Below, one piece after another: positions 32,540 to 43,320 of a DNA stretch of 64,000 bases. Both the position numbers and the translations under genes were made by a program. The notes under the pieces were generated by a model. It ran no database searches. It was not told the DNA's origin and saw nothing but the letters and a program-made list of their open reading frames with translations. The DNA is from Dipteris shenzhenensis (taxonomy: Eukaryota; Polypodiophyta; Polypodiopsida; Gleicheniales), in assembly GCA_047967505.1 (NCBI GenBank), contig CM106541.1, one strand, 5' to 3'. The first letter of the stretch is position 1. The number at the start of each line of letters is the position of its first letter.

Positions 32540-33312
32540 CTAACATATCCAAGTACTGGAGCTTCTCACTACTTGATAGAGAATCACCAAGAAGCTCTTC
32601 TCATTGCATTGGCATCGTTTAGTGTGCTCCATATCCTCCACATGAAGTGTCTCTTCAGGATCTTCTTGTACCACCACCTTGTTCCCTCCTGACTCATCCC
32701 AATTAGCACCAAGACAAAGACCAAATGCCACTCCTTCCACCTCACCCTCTGAGCTGGTCTCCTCGAAGCTACACCCTGTCTCTTCTTCTTCATCAATTAA
32801 GTCAGAGCTCAAACTCTCTGATGTTGAATAATCCTCCTTGACAACTTCCTTTTTGTGACTTCTGATGTTGTAGCACACCTTCTTAACATTTCCCTGCAAA
32901 ATCAATTCTCCAGTATCCCACTTTTGAACAGCCTTCACCTTGCGTAGCCAAGGCCTTCCCAAAATCAATGGATAGGCACGTGCATCTAGCTTGGTAGGGA
33001 TCACTTGAAAAGTAGTCAACACAAAAATTCCACATACATCCACTTCTAGATTCTTCACAACTCCCAAGCTCTTTACCCTAGTGTTGTCAACAATTTGATG
33101 TGATAAGGAGAGGTAGTACTAGAGTATTTTAAATCAGCATCTATCATGGTCTTCTCACTCATGACATTAATTGATGCACCTCCATCAATGTACACATTAG
33201 AAATCACTTGACCATCAATGATCACATCAACCATAGGTACATCATCACCAACATCTATATCTACCTTTTGAACAACAAGAATGGCACTTTTCTTCTTTTT
33301 CTTCTTTGACAC
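32540..33312 (-). pseudogene. Gypsy protease region
   Basis: Two frames, offset, of one retropepsin: the active site at about 33200 is VYIDGGASINVM (DGGAS in place of DTGAS), and the C-terminal half is YPLILGRPWLRKVKA at about 32960. An acidic Ser/Glu-rich linker to RT follows (32560-32800). The single-strand order protease then RT matches the fragment at 31990-32424. Confidence 0.85.
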
Positions 33313-33516
33313 TCTTGTGCTTGCTAGCTTTCCCCATTCCTTCTCCTTCCGTAGTTTTTAAGACAAAGCAAGTAATTGACCAAGCGTGATATGAGCTTCC
33401 TTTTCTTTAAGGTCAGACAACAAGTCATAGCTTCCAATGCCTTGTCCTAAAGGAAAGTCTGACTAGCTAATTCTCCTTCTAGATGCCTTCTTTTTCTTAC
33501 TACAGTGTTCCTCTTC

Positions 33517-34769
33517 CTAATGTTCCTCATCTACTTCTTCCTTGCTTTCTTCTTCTTCTTTTGCTTTACCACGCCCCTGTTTAGCCATCATTACCTCTCT
33601 TTCCTCATCCCCTGAAGAAGCTTCTAACAAGGTTACTTGTTCTTCTTCTTTCTTTCTCAAACTAGGACACTCAGGGCAATAGTAACCTTTTTCATTACAT
33701 TCATAGCAAGTGACCCCACTCTTATCTCGAGGCGTATCCTCACTCTTTGGTGCTCTAGGTTGTCGTGCATTAACCAAATGCAATTTCAAATCAGCAAACT
33801 CTGCCATCAATTGGGAGATATTATGATCTAACTCAGAGGACTTTGGTACCTGAGGAGTACCTCCACCTTAGAAGTTGAAGCTATTGAAGACACAAAAGAG
33901 GATTCGAGAATCTTTTTTCTTGGTCACAATGCAAAGTGCCTACATGTATGTCGTTGGATCTTTACTCATTACTTTCGAGCAAAGGCAAGGCTCCAAAGCC
34001 GTAACAAATTTTCTCATCTTTAAGTGCTCCATCCCTACGAGACTTTGAGGGGCCGATGATCTCGGGGGGGTCACTATGTATAAACCCTCTATACCACGTG
34101 CATTCAAGGCCTATTTCTAAAATCCCTTATCTGTAAATTTTTCATTAATAAAATGTACCCCTTTTCTATACAAATCTATAAATTTTTCCCAAAACTATTT
34201 TAAATAATCCCTTATGTATATTTATTTCTGTAAATTTTAGAAATAAAAAATATCCTTCTCTTGAACTCACGTGATAGGGTTTCATATGATGAGTGACCCC
34301 CCCGAGCTGATGATGCAGATGCCATAGCTTGCAATGCTACCCTTTCATACTTTGTCCATAAGGTTTCATATCAGATTGCCAATGCAAAGACCATCTCACC
34401 CTCTCCTTGATAGAACCGGTCCAACTACAACATCAAAGCATTTGGCGACTTCACTACCCCAAATCTCTGCTTCATTACAGTCACCACTTGGTCCCAGTCC
34501 TCCTTGGTAGAGTCTGGCATGGCCTCATGCTAAATCAAGGCTACACCTTTAATAAAATCAGGCAAAATATCCACCCGATCCTTCATGGACCATCCAAAAA
34601 GCCGGCATCCTCGAACAAAATCCCAAAGATAAGACTCCGGGTCTTCCCCTTGGGTCCCTCGAAACACTAGAATCTTCACCATGATGAAACACAAAAAGGA
34701 AACACCAAGATCCAAATAATATCCCAAACAAGATCCAAACAATATCCTAGAGAGACTTAGTATACCCAT
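33517..34769 (-). pseudogene. Gypsy gag, interrupted by a MITE
   Basis: The capsid part at 34690-34540 reads FRGTQGEDPESYLWDFVRGC and SMKDRVDILPDFIKG, the retrotransposon gag motif; DWDQVV then QRFGVV follows at 34510-34450. The MITE at 34061-34306 splits it; the frame resumes on removing the MITE and one 8-bp duplicate. A zinc knuckle, CYECNEKGYYCPEC (His changed to Tyr), lies near 33700, followed by an acidic Lys/Glu tail to 33517. Stops occur in the middle part. Confidence 0.8.
34061..34306. mobile_element. hAT-like MITE, copy 1
   Basis: 246 bp with perfect 15-bp inverted termini (CTCGGGGGGGTCACT). Flanks are CCGATGAT (34053-34060) and CTGATGAT (34307-34314), an 8-bp duplication with one C/T difference. 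The inside is AT-rich and non-coding. An 8-bp TSD is the hAT hallmark, though the CTC start is not the usual CA(G/A). Inserted in gypsy gag. Confidence 0.9.
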
Positions 34770-35250
34770 ACCAACTTATTATGCATAACCACATGTTGAA
34801 AACCCTCCAGAATGTGATATTCAACAAAATCTTCAAAAATAAATGACCAACCAACACCATGAAAACATTGTGTATACATGTATTCAAGAATCACCCTTGT
34901 CACAATTGGAAGTGCACATAACAACTTCAAGATGTTGTACTCTTCATCATTTGCATAGCAAAAGAAGTTGAAAGCATTGGGAATCACTACTCCACTGTTA
35001 TAGTCAAAAACTACCCAAAGACTCAACTCTTCTTCACACCAAGTTGCCAATGCATGAAACAATCCCCAATCTATCATTGTGCCTACTGCCGGCGTTCTCA
35101 ATTCACCAACATATTCAAGAGTGCAAACATAAAGGATATGATCATGATGACTGTGCTAATAGCTTGAGCATCACCTTCACAATCTTCTAGTTCTCTTAAA
35201 CAGGTTGCAATCTCTTCTAACGGATTTCTTCCAGGCATCTTCTTTATCAC
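34770..35250 (-). other. Unrecognised minus-strand open region
   Basis: A 114-codon frame at 35101-34757, rich in Phe/Cys/Trp, and continuing open sequence at 35250-35140 (LEEIATCLRELEDCEGDAQA). It lies just upstream of the gypsy gag and may be its leader or unrelated. No motif recognised. Confidence 0.25.
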
Positions 35251-35361
35251 ATAAGAAAACACATGCCTATACTAGGCATAACATGCAATCAAGTACACCC
35301 AAGACCGTTTACTAAGGTGGGATGAATCCAATACCAAACGTACCTGGCGCCTCTACCAAAA

Positions 35362-35575
35362 GATGTGACATGAAATTGGGGGTGATAAACTTCACACACC
35401 TATTCACTTTCTACTACTTTTGAACTGAGTAATAAAGATATTTATCACTAGGAAAGGGACACTAAAAAGAAGCTTTTATCCCAAGATACCACACCATACT
35501 TTCCTCCCTTAGATGAGAATGAAGATGGTAACATCCCAAGTGATGTTGTACTCAAGCATAGGGAGAAGGAAAGGA
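35362..35575. repeat. Dispersed 214-bp repeat, copy 1
   Basis: Recurs at 63787-64000 in the same orientation. The last 100 bp (AAGATACCACACCATACTTT to AGGGAGAAGGAAAGGA) are nearly identical; the first half is about 80% similar. Probably part of an LTR or leader of an element seen only in part. Confidence 0.85.
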
Positions 35576-35754
35576 TCAGCAGAGGCCATAATCTCAGCAA
35601 GCCGGTCTGTGCCAAAGAGAAGAGTGATACGTTGTTGAAAGAAGATCTTGTGGCTCAACATGACATGAACTAATATATATCAAGGAGCTTGAAGAGGCTC
35701 ACTGGGTCAGATGGGTAGGTTTCGAGGAAACATTGCACCTCCTTCATAGATACC

Positions 35755-36000
35755 CTCAGGGGGGTCACTATGTATAAACTCTCTATATCACGTGCGTTCA
35801 AGGCTTGTTTGTAAAATATCTTACCAGTAGATTTTTCATTAATAAAATGTACCCTTTTTCTATACAAATCTGTAAAAAAATTTTGGAATCATTTTAAATA
35901 ATCCCTTTTGTAAGTTTAATTCTGTAAATTTTAGAAATTAAAAATATACTTCTGTTGAACTCACGTGATAGGGTTACATAAGATGAATGACCCCCCCAAG
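35755..36000. mobile_element. hAT-like MITE, copy 2
   Basis: Exactly 246 bp, like copy 1. Termini CTCAGGGGGGTCACTATG and (complement) CTTGGGGGGGTCATTC. A perfect 8-bp target duplication TAGATACC lies at 35747-35754 and 36001-36008. Interior about 85% similar to copy 1 by eye. No transposase; must have been mobilised in trans. Confidence 0.93.
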
Positions 36001-36008
36001 TAGATACC

Positions 36009-37490
36009 TTTACAATTAGCTCAAAACACTTTGCTAACTATCCTTATACAAAGAGGCCTATAACTTTTAGTAGAGACATGATATCAAAGATTCAAATACA
36101 TATAGAGATGCACCTTAATATGGGCTTTGCGCTGATATACATTTTGTAAGAAACAAAGAAGCGGCCAGAAAGTTATGGGTGGTTTACTAGAAGAGGGTAA
36201 AAACTATCATGAAAACACAGTGTCAAACATAGAGACTCATAACTTTTTCCTAAAGTATCTGATTCAAGGTATAATCACATAGAGACATGTGCTTGAAGAG
36301 AGCTTTGTGTTTATATAAGTTTCCTTAAAATTGGACTATCGAGCAGAAAGTTATGAGTAGAACACTAACAAGGGATCAAACTGTCATTAAAACTGCCCTC
36401 CACCCATGCTAATTTCGCCTGAGCAGGATGCTCCCTCAAGACTCCACCTTTATCAACGATCCACCACTCATAGATTTTTCCTAGAAGAGGATAAGTGACT
36501 CTCTTCATGGCTCAGGAAATGGATGGACCATGTGTGTGCAACGAGTAGCCGAATAGAAAGTACTTCTGACTCAAGAGGAGGAATATGAAGTGATCTTTAT
36601 TGTCAATGGAGTGAGACTCCACTGCAATGCAACTCAAAATACTACAAAAACAAGGGAGAAGAAGAGGTTTTATATATACAAGAGGAAGTGGAAGCTCCAA
36701 GACTTACTCATAGAGAGAGAATGAACTAAAGAGAGATGGACTCAAGAGTCTACATAAGAGAATATATACAAGAGGGAGAGAAGTTTCATGGAAGAGGCTT
36801 GAAGAGACTAGAGCTACAACAACATGAGGCCTAATGGTGCAAGAGATGATGAACAAGGGAGAGGAGGGCTCCTTTTATAGAGATTTTGTCACCCTCCTTC
36901 ACCCATTTACAATTGCTACCTATAGATCCCTTTCCCCATCAATCACATAAGCCCGTATGTCCCCATCCATGTCCTTTTTGGCTATCTTGCCATGTGTCCC
37001 ATCAAAAGATGCTCAAGACTCTTAAAATATTGAGAAAGTCAAGAGTCTCCCCACATGGAGCCCATAGGGACCCTCTCTTTTCCATATGTCCACATCCTCC
37101 TTATTCCACATAGGAATTCTAGAAGGATTCCTCTTGACTCCACACTCCTCCACATGCCTTCCACATGCTTGGCATGTGATCTCTCTTATATTATTGGAAC
37201 ACATGGACATGAGCCCACCTTTTTATATGACTCACTCTTCATATTTTCCAAAAACCTCATAATATCCCATACCCAAATAACTCTCACCCCATACCAAGGT
37301 ATTCATCATTCATACACATGGTATTTACAATGATCCATTCCACTCATCCTCTCAATCGCATACAATGTCTTAGAAAATAGAAACAAGTGAGAGCCGCTAG
37401 GCTATCACTTGATACTAAAACTCTTATCAAGCATAGACAAAAACAATACCAAAGCCAAATAAAAAATATCAATTTTTAGCATCACACCAC
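36009..37490. other. Spacer with a diverged tandem duplication
   Basis: 36061-36225 and 36232-36395 are diverged copies (shared ATAACTTTT, CATATAGAGA/CACATAGAGA, GGCTTTG/AGCTTTG, AGAAAGTTATG, AAACTGTCAT/AAACTATCAT). A purine-rich stretch with GAGAGAGAATG words fills 36640-36870. Near 37400-37420 the minus strand reads TTTTAGTATCAAGTGATAGC, only faintly like a tRNA primer site. No gene seen. Confidence 0.4.
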
Positions 37491-38130
37491 CTATTGATTT
37501 TGTCCCTTAGCTTCCCTTAGCTTCCATTCCCATTTGTCTTTGATTGTGCATTTGAAACCCATTGGAATCCCGCGGAGATAAAAAACCTCTCCCTCCTTGA
37601 GGATATTACATCCTTTGTCAATGAGGACTTGGGGGGGAGCAGCCTTAGTACCGAAAACCCCTATTTTCTCATGGTTGCTTTTGGATCCCCACAATGTACA
37701 GAAGATGTCCAAGCATTTTTTGATGCTTTCAATTGATCTATCATCGTTGCATGGAGTGAGTTTGGTATCATCTACAAACTGTTAACAAACTATTTGAGCC
37801 CCGTTGCCAAGGTGAATCCCTCTGATATTCCCAATGTCTTCTTCATCCTTGATAAGCCAACCTAGGGCATCAGTCGCAATGGCAAGAAGGAGTGGAGCTA
37901 AGGGGCTCCCCTGTCTAATATATATTCTAAGGGAGAAAGAGGGGGAGATTGATCCATTCACTTCCACCTTAGCTCTAGCCTAGTTGAGGAGAGTATCTAT
38001 CTACGAAAGAAATAAAACCTAGTCCTACTCCCATGTCTTGAAGAGAAGACATTACAAATCCCCACTCCATTCTATCATAGGCTTTGTCAAAATCTACTTG
38101 TAGAAAGCAGATGTCCTAGCCATTAGATCT
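37491..38130 (-). pseudogene. Plant LINE (L1-type) reverse transcriptase relic
   Basis: Minus strand from about 38110: FLQVDFDKAYDRMEWGFV (RT block with FDKAFD), a frameshift, then VNGSISPSFSLRIYIRQGSP and LAPLLLAIATDALGWL (RGVRQGDPLSP block), GNIRGIHLGNG, one in-frame TAA (37782-37784), and QFVDDTKL, the FADD-type active site with FVDDT intact. The thumb-like part runs to 37491. Endonuclease, C-terminal region, poly-A tail and TSD are not visible. Confidence 0.88.
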
Positions 38131-38535
38131 GCAGCTCTCTGGTCAATATGGATTCAAAGATGTAATAAGGTGTTTAATAAAGTTTTAATGGATACTAAAA
38201 TTTTATTTGAATGCTTATGCTTGACTACAGGAACAAAGAGATAATGTCAAAAAGCTTGGTCAGCTTCACAAATTAAGTCCAGGATTGCTTCTCTTCTCAA
38301 GAGAGATTCACAAATGAAGAAACCACTCTGCTGGATCAAAGTTATGGCACTGGCAAAACTTGTGGAAGAAGAAAAAGTAGAACTATTTCGGAGTAGCCAC
38401 ACCCCAGCCCCCTCTATCACTCCAGATCCGCCTCCCCCCCTCTTTAGTACTTGCTTCCTCTGTGGGCCCAACTGTCGTCCACCTTCCCTCGGCACTTGTG
38501 GTGGTTACTCAACTGGTCACTCCCCTTGTCGCCCG

Positions 38536-38830
38536 TTCCCTCAGGGGGTGCGCAACTAAGAAACCCTATGTATCACTTGCGTTCAAAGGGTATTAAGAAA
38601 ACCCCTCTACCTAAATTTCTCCCACAATAAAAAAACTCCTCTTTACTTATGAACTTAGTAATTGTTTTCAAAAATTAAATAGAACCTGTACGAAACAGGT
38701 ACGACTACCTGTTGTACAGTGTGTACGCGCAGGTACGGCAATAGCAGGTAATCCCTCCTGTTATTGTTGTAATTTTGTTAAATTTTAAAAAAAGTTGGAT
38801 TAAAATACTCCTCCTTTTGAATGCATGTTG
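38536..38830 (+). mobile_element. MITE-like repeat, family 2, copy C with insert
   Basis: Starts CTCAGGGGGTGCGCAACTAAG, then GTATCACTTGCGTTCAAAGG, CTTTACTTATGAACTTAG and, after an insert of about 65 bp at 38690-38754, CCTGTTATTGTTGTAATTTTG and CTCCTTTTGAATGCA as in copy A. The insert has its own small palindromes. Confidence 0.6.
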
Positions 38831-39059
38831 GCTCTTTCCAACGGCTTCCGCAATACAAAGACCAGGGTATTCTCAGTATGCACGGTTTTGAGGCTTTTTG
38901 TCACCTACAGATATATCGGTGTTGTCATTTGTAGTATAAGTGTAGCTGAGGATCTGGAGTCATATTCCAATGAGAGACGTAGGCTTAAGTGGGGTAAGCA
39001 AACATAGTGCAAGCATGTGTGAAAGAAATGTGCATCATCATGGTTGGGGTAATGAAAGC

Positions 39060-39240
39060 TTTCACCTCCATTGGGGGTTGAAGGGTTTAGGAGTTTAAGG
39101 GTTAGAGGGAGGTTCAGGGTTTAGAAGGAGGTTCCAAGGTTCAAAGAGAGGTTCCAAAGTTTAGAAGCAGTTCAAGGGTTAGAAGGAGGATGCAAGGTTC
39201 AAGGTAGAGTACATGGTGGAGAACTCGTCTCCCTTGTAGA
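39060..39240. repeat. Degenerate GGTTYAAGG minisatellite
   Basis: Words such as AGGGTTTAG, AGGAGGTTC and AAGGTTCAAGG recur every 10-20 bases. The plus strand is strongly purine/T biased. No coding potential. Confidence 0.6.
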
Positions 39241-39315
39241 TCATGGAGGTTAAGGGTTGAGGAACTAAGGGTTCAGGGGGAGCATAGGAGTGGGAGAGGA
39301 AGAAGATGTAAGAGC

Positions 39316-39435
39316 ATGGGGGAAAAGGAGAGAGAGAATAAGGGAGGAGGAGGGAGGAGGAGGGAGGAGGAGGGAGGAGGAGGAGGAGGAGGAGGAGGAG
39401 GGGGGAGGAGAGGGAGAGGATCGGTTGCAAGGTTG
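39316..39435. repeat. (GGA)n-rich purine tract
   Basis: An almost pure purine run built on GGAGGAGGGA and GGA triplets, with an uninterrupted (GGA)n core at 39358-39400. Overlapping long open frames here are low-complexity artefacts. Confidence 0.9.
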
Positions 39436-39654
39436 GAGGAGAGGGGAGGAGGAGTTGCAAGGTTAGGACATGCTTTTGGATGTGGAGTGCAAGGAAGCAC
39501 AGACACTTGAGACAATTGCTTGGAATACCAAAGTAGAACTCAACACAATGCCCCAAAGAGTGTGAGCTTCATTCCATTATTGGGTATTTATACAAGTTGG
39601 AGAGCTTCTCTCTCTCTATGTAGGAACTGTAAGCCATTATCTCTCTACATGTAG

Positions 39655-39830
39655 AACTTGCATATAGAAGTTGCATGTAGGAGTTGCAAGTTGCATGTAG
39701 GAGCTGCATGTTGCATGTAGGAGTTGCATGTAGAACTCATATGTAGAACATGCATGTAGTAATTGCATGTAGGACTTGCATGTAGAACATGCATGTAGGA
39801 GTTTCAAGTAGAACTTGCATGTTGAGTATT
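39655..39830. repeat. GCATGTAGgAgTT minisatellite
   Basis: At least ten copies of a 12-16-bp unit based on TTGCATGTAG(G/A)A(G/C)(T/C), some with extra GTTGCA. The units vary one to three bases from each other. Confidence 0.85.
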
Positions 39831-39994
39831 GCTAAGGGAGATTATTCCTAGCCTTATGCAAGTACAATCAGAGCTTTGCCGCTACTCTACACATACATTC
39901 TGTACTACCTAAGTCCATGTTGGCACAGAGACAACATACTAATGAATCCATTTTATTACCCATCCTTGGGTTATGGCTTATTGTGATCATGTAG

Positions 39995-40775
39995 CTATAA
40001 TGCCATGCGTGAAATCTAGTGGCTGTGGAACTTGTGTCGTGCCAATCAATCCTATTGTAAAGCCTTGGCACCATACAATGTTTTCTCTATTTCTAGGTAG
40101 CCTGTATCCACCATTTGTTCGAACAAAGATATGTGGTGTGCTTCTAAGAAGATGACTCTTTGATAGAGTTGGCTTGTAATCTAAGCATTGATCCATTCAT
40201 TGGGATTGAAATCGAGTGGAGGCAAATGGCGGTCGATGTGGCTGGGCACCTCTAGAATGTATTCTAATGTTTTGCAAAAGATAGCACTTTGGTGAAGGAA
40301 GCGGTCAATGTTGCCACACATTATTTTCTCATGCAGTGGAGTATCCATTCTATACCATAGTATGGTTCAATCATTGGCCAATTAATGGTGCAATCTTCAC
40401 CCAAACTATGTATGTTGGCTTCCCATCTGTGACGTCATCGAACTGCATCAAACTTGGGATGGGTTTTGAGACATGGAGGTGCATGCAGGTACTCTTTCAA
40501 GAATATTACATCAAAGAGCTTGGGATGGCACCAATCAGGTTGGGGATCCAACTTGCTTACCCAATCTTCACTAAGTTGACACTAACGAATGTTGGTAGGG
40601 AAGTTCATCCACCTTGAGTTTTCATATCAAGATATTTGCTCGAAAATTCCTTGATGGGACTGGAAAGTGGTATCATATCAAAATAATACCCATCATTGGA
40701 ATTTGGCATGGGAGTGCAAATTGGATTATCCAGATCTTGATATTCAAAATCAAATACTGGGTCAATTTCTGCTCA
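39995..40775. repeat. Dispersed repeat, copy 2
   Basis: Second copy of the sequence at 25900-26705, same orientation, slightly shorter through small deletions (for example near 40335 and 40610). Open frames match those of copy 1 but no frame is consistently preserved. Function unknown. Confidence 0.75.
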
Positions 40776-41265
40776 TGGCAGCACAAGCAGTGTCGGAGGT
40801 GATGATGAGGCAAGGAGAGAACCTAGGGACATGGGGGAGAAATATGGAAGAGTGTTAGTTGTGGAAGGGGGATCAGAGGGGAGGGGGGGAAGAACTAGGC
40901 AAATGGTTTGAACAGCTTGGTAATCCTCAAGGGCAGGATTAGCAAGGGAAGGGAAGAAGCTAGGTGTGAGGGGCTTGTAAGTTTGTCACTATTGGGTTAG
41001 TTAAAATTGATGAAAGGCATGAGCAAAGAGATGATGAAGGGAGTAGATGTTAGGCTAGAGCTTGGGAAACGTTAAGAGGGTGATAGCAGCAAGGGTAATT
41101 GAGGTTATGAGGTTGGCATAGAGAGTAGTTAGATATGGGAAGTTGGATGTGAGATAGGCCCTGTCATCTTCCAACACTTCTTTTTACTAGTGCAATGGGA
41201 TCATCAGCTGGCTGCAAGGGTGGAATGTTAGTTATGTCATGCCTTGCAAATAATAGTGATGGCCT
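40776..41265. other. Spacer without recognised gene
   Basis: Purine-rich on the plus strand, with GGGGGAG and AGAG words; no coding motif. Confidence 0.3.
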
Positions 41266-42755
41266 CTATAGAAATGGAAACAAACTAGCAATAACCCTGA
41301 GGGGAGGACTACCCATGAGGCATACATATGCAGTGAAAGCATCCATCTTGAGTGCTATAAACCCGGCATGTGTAGATAGGCAGAAGATATTTTTCTCATC
41401 TTTGGACAAGTCTATGCAAGTTATGCATAGAGTTTTGGTCCCTATAGAGCGTTCCCATTTGATTGTTGGATGAGTGGATATGATCCTAATTTGGAGTTGC
41501 CTCCATTGGATAAGCACTCGTGCGTTGAGGTGATATTCTGCTTGTAGAGTGGCCACAAGCTCTTGGTATACCAACGTTGTGCATTGTAGTGGGACTTCAT
41601 TGGTGTTGTCTTCAATTGCCTCATTGTTGTGCACTAGCAAAGCTTGGAAATGATTATCTTTTGGGATTGCATCTCATCCATTTTCTCTTTATATTTATGG
41701 TAGATGGATGTATATGCCTCCTTAAGCTTTCTCATTTGCAAGGTGACCTGTGCTTGTTGAGGAATGACTTCAGTGGTATTGGACCATTGGTCCAAGACTT
41801 GTGCTTGTGAAGTGCTCGCCTCTTTAGTGGTAGCAAGTTGGTCCTTTAAGATTCCGTAGTCCCTTGTAAGCTCTTCAATGCTAAATGTGCATATTGCCAA
41901 AGACTGTTTCATGTCTTCAAGCTTGTCTTAGCAATCCTAGAGCTCTTCTTATTTGTGAATTCGAGTGAGTTGAACTTGTGCTAGTGCCTCCGTCTGCTGA
42001 GCATGTGCGGAGGTCAAGTAGTCATAGGAGGATTGCCGTAGCTTGTACTGTTGTTGTCATCTGTATTTGGCATTGGCAGAGGTTGAAGGTCACAACCCTC
42101 ATTGCTTGCTCTTGAGCTTGGAGATCTTGGTTCTCATGCGCACTTCTTCAACCTCTTTCTCATCTATTTGTGCCCGAAGTGCAGTGACCTCTCTAGAAAT
42201 TCCCTGGAATTATTCTTCGATTGCTACTACAGTCTATCGTTCCAATTCTCGTGCATGTTCCTCCTTGGCCAAACTAGTGAATAGTTCTAACATTTGGAGC
42301 ATTTGGATAGCTTGATGTGATGGAGAATGACAAACATTGATGAGGACTGGCAATACTGCTAATACAATTGGTGCCCATGTAGCCATCCTAATGATTTTGT
42401 AGTACTTGTTGGGGCTTGTTCCAAATGTATTTCAGTCACTTTGGTATAGTAGTCATACTGTTGATCTGGCACTATCTCCCCTTGTGGATCATGGACTAGC
42501 ATGGCATTGATGGGGTAGTGCTGGTGCCAATGTAGCCTCAAGCTATGGTGCCAATATTGCCTCAGGCTCTGGCTACTCCTGTTGTTGGAGATATATTGGT
42601 TGCAATTGTGCATCAAGCTGTAGCATCTCGTGGGATAATTCCTCAATTTTGACCTCCAACAATTCCTCAATTTCAACCTCCAGAATAGGCATTTCTTCTT
42701 AGGTATCTGCATTTGCCAATGTGATAGTAGAAGTTGGTGACGACTCTCATGCTAG
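41266..42755 (-). pseudogene. Coiled-coil-rich ORF remnants
   Basis: Minus-strand frames with offsets: EVEIEELLEVKIEELSHEML (42690-42630), MLQMLELFTSLAKEEHAREL, REVTALRAQIDEKEVEEVRM (about 42190-42130), IEELTRDYGILKDQLATTKE and KLKEAYTSIYHKYKEKMDEM (41880-41640), then a C-terminal part to 41266. The heptad-like Leu/Ile spacing predicts coiled coils. Its N-terminal side is cut by the copia composite at 42760. It could be a 3' ORF of the gypsy element whose gag lies at 45298-46500, since both run in the same orientation on either side of the insertion. No named family. Confidence 0.5.
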
Positions 42756-42759
42756 TGAG

Positions 42760-43111
42760 TGTTGAGATATCGAGCTCCACTCGTGATATGCCAAGGTGAC
42801 CGTTGTGCATTTATGTCACCGACTTGTTAGCTGCAGATGCGGTTGGAACACTGCCCATGAATAATAGTTGGATGACAACTATCCTTATCTACTCTAGTTC
42901 GTGGCTCAGTTAGTATGCCACCTTAGTTAGTTGAGTTTGGTTTGAGACCCACATATAGGGTTCTTCTATTTCTTTGTACTAGACTTCTTTTGGCTTACAC
43001 AACTAAGAAGAGGAAAACTGTTTTCAGCCTCCACCTTTGTGTGTATTCCCCCATTGTGTATGTGAGAAAGCCGCAAGTGAGACTCCTTCCTTCTCTCCCA
43101 CTATCTTCACA
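42760..43111 (+). repeat. Copia LTR, family C, plus orientation
   Basis: 352 bp, TGTTGAGATATCGAG to CTATCTTCACA, followed at once by a PBS (TGGTATCAGAGCC, 43112-43124). The same family recurs at 44938-45297 (inverted), 56564-56881 and 57774-58125. Leader homology continues to about 43190 and then is lost. Confidence 0.92.
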
Positions 43112-43124
43112 TGGTATCAGAGCC
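43112..43124 (+). promoter_or_regulatory. Primer-binding site (initiator Met tRNA)
   Basis: TGGTATCAGAGCC directly after the LTR end at 43111; facing right, opposite to the one at 44925-44937. Confidence 0.92.
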
Positions 43125-43320
43125 TGCAGGGTTCATGGTAAGGAGCTCAAGAAAGCAAACCAAGTTCGCGGTGTCCTAGTAAGAGGACACTCAATTTAGG
43201 CATGTCCGCATCCAACGTAAACATCCTGCCCTTCTTCTTCCCTTTTCCTATCAAGTGACATTTATTTTTCATATCCTCAAAAAGCATCCATGAGGATTAA
43301 ATCTGACCTGCAAGCCCTAC

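Noticed and set aside
37400-37420. Possible primer-binding site facing left
   Set aside because: TAGTATCAAGTGA shares only the TATCA core with the methionine-tRNA site and no LTR edge could be found beside it.
39179-39556. 125-codon Pro/Leu/Ser-rich frame
   Set aside because: Product of the (GGA)n tract; no motif and an alternative frame is open too.
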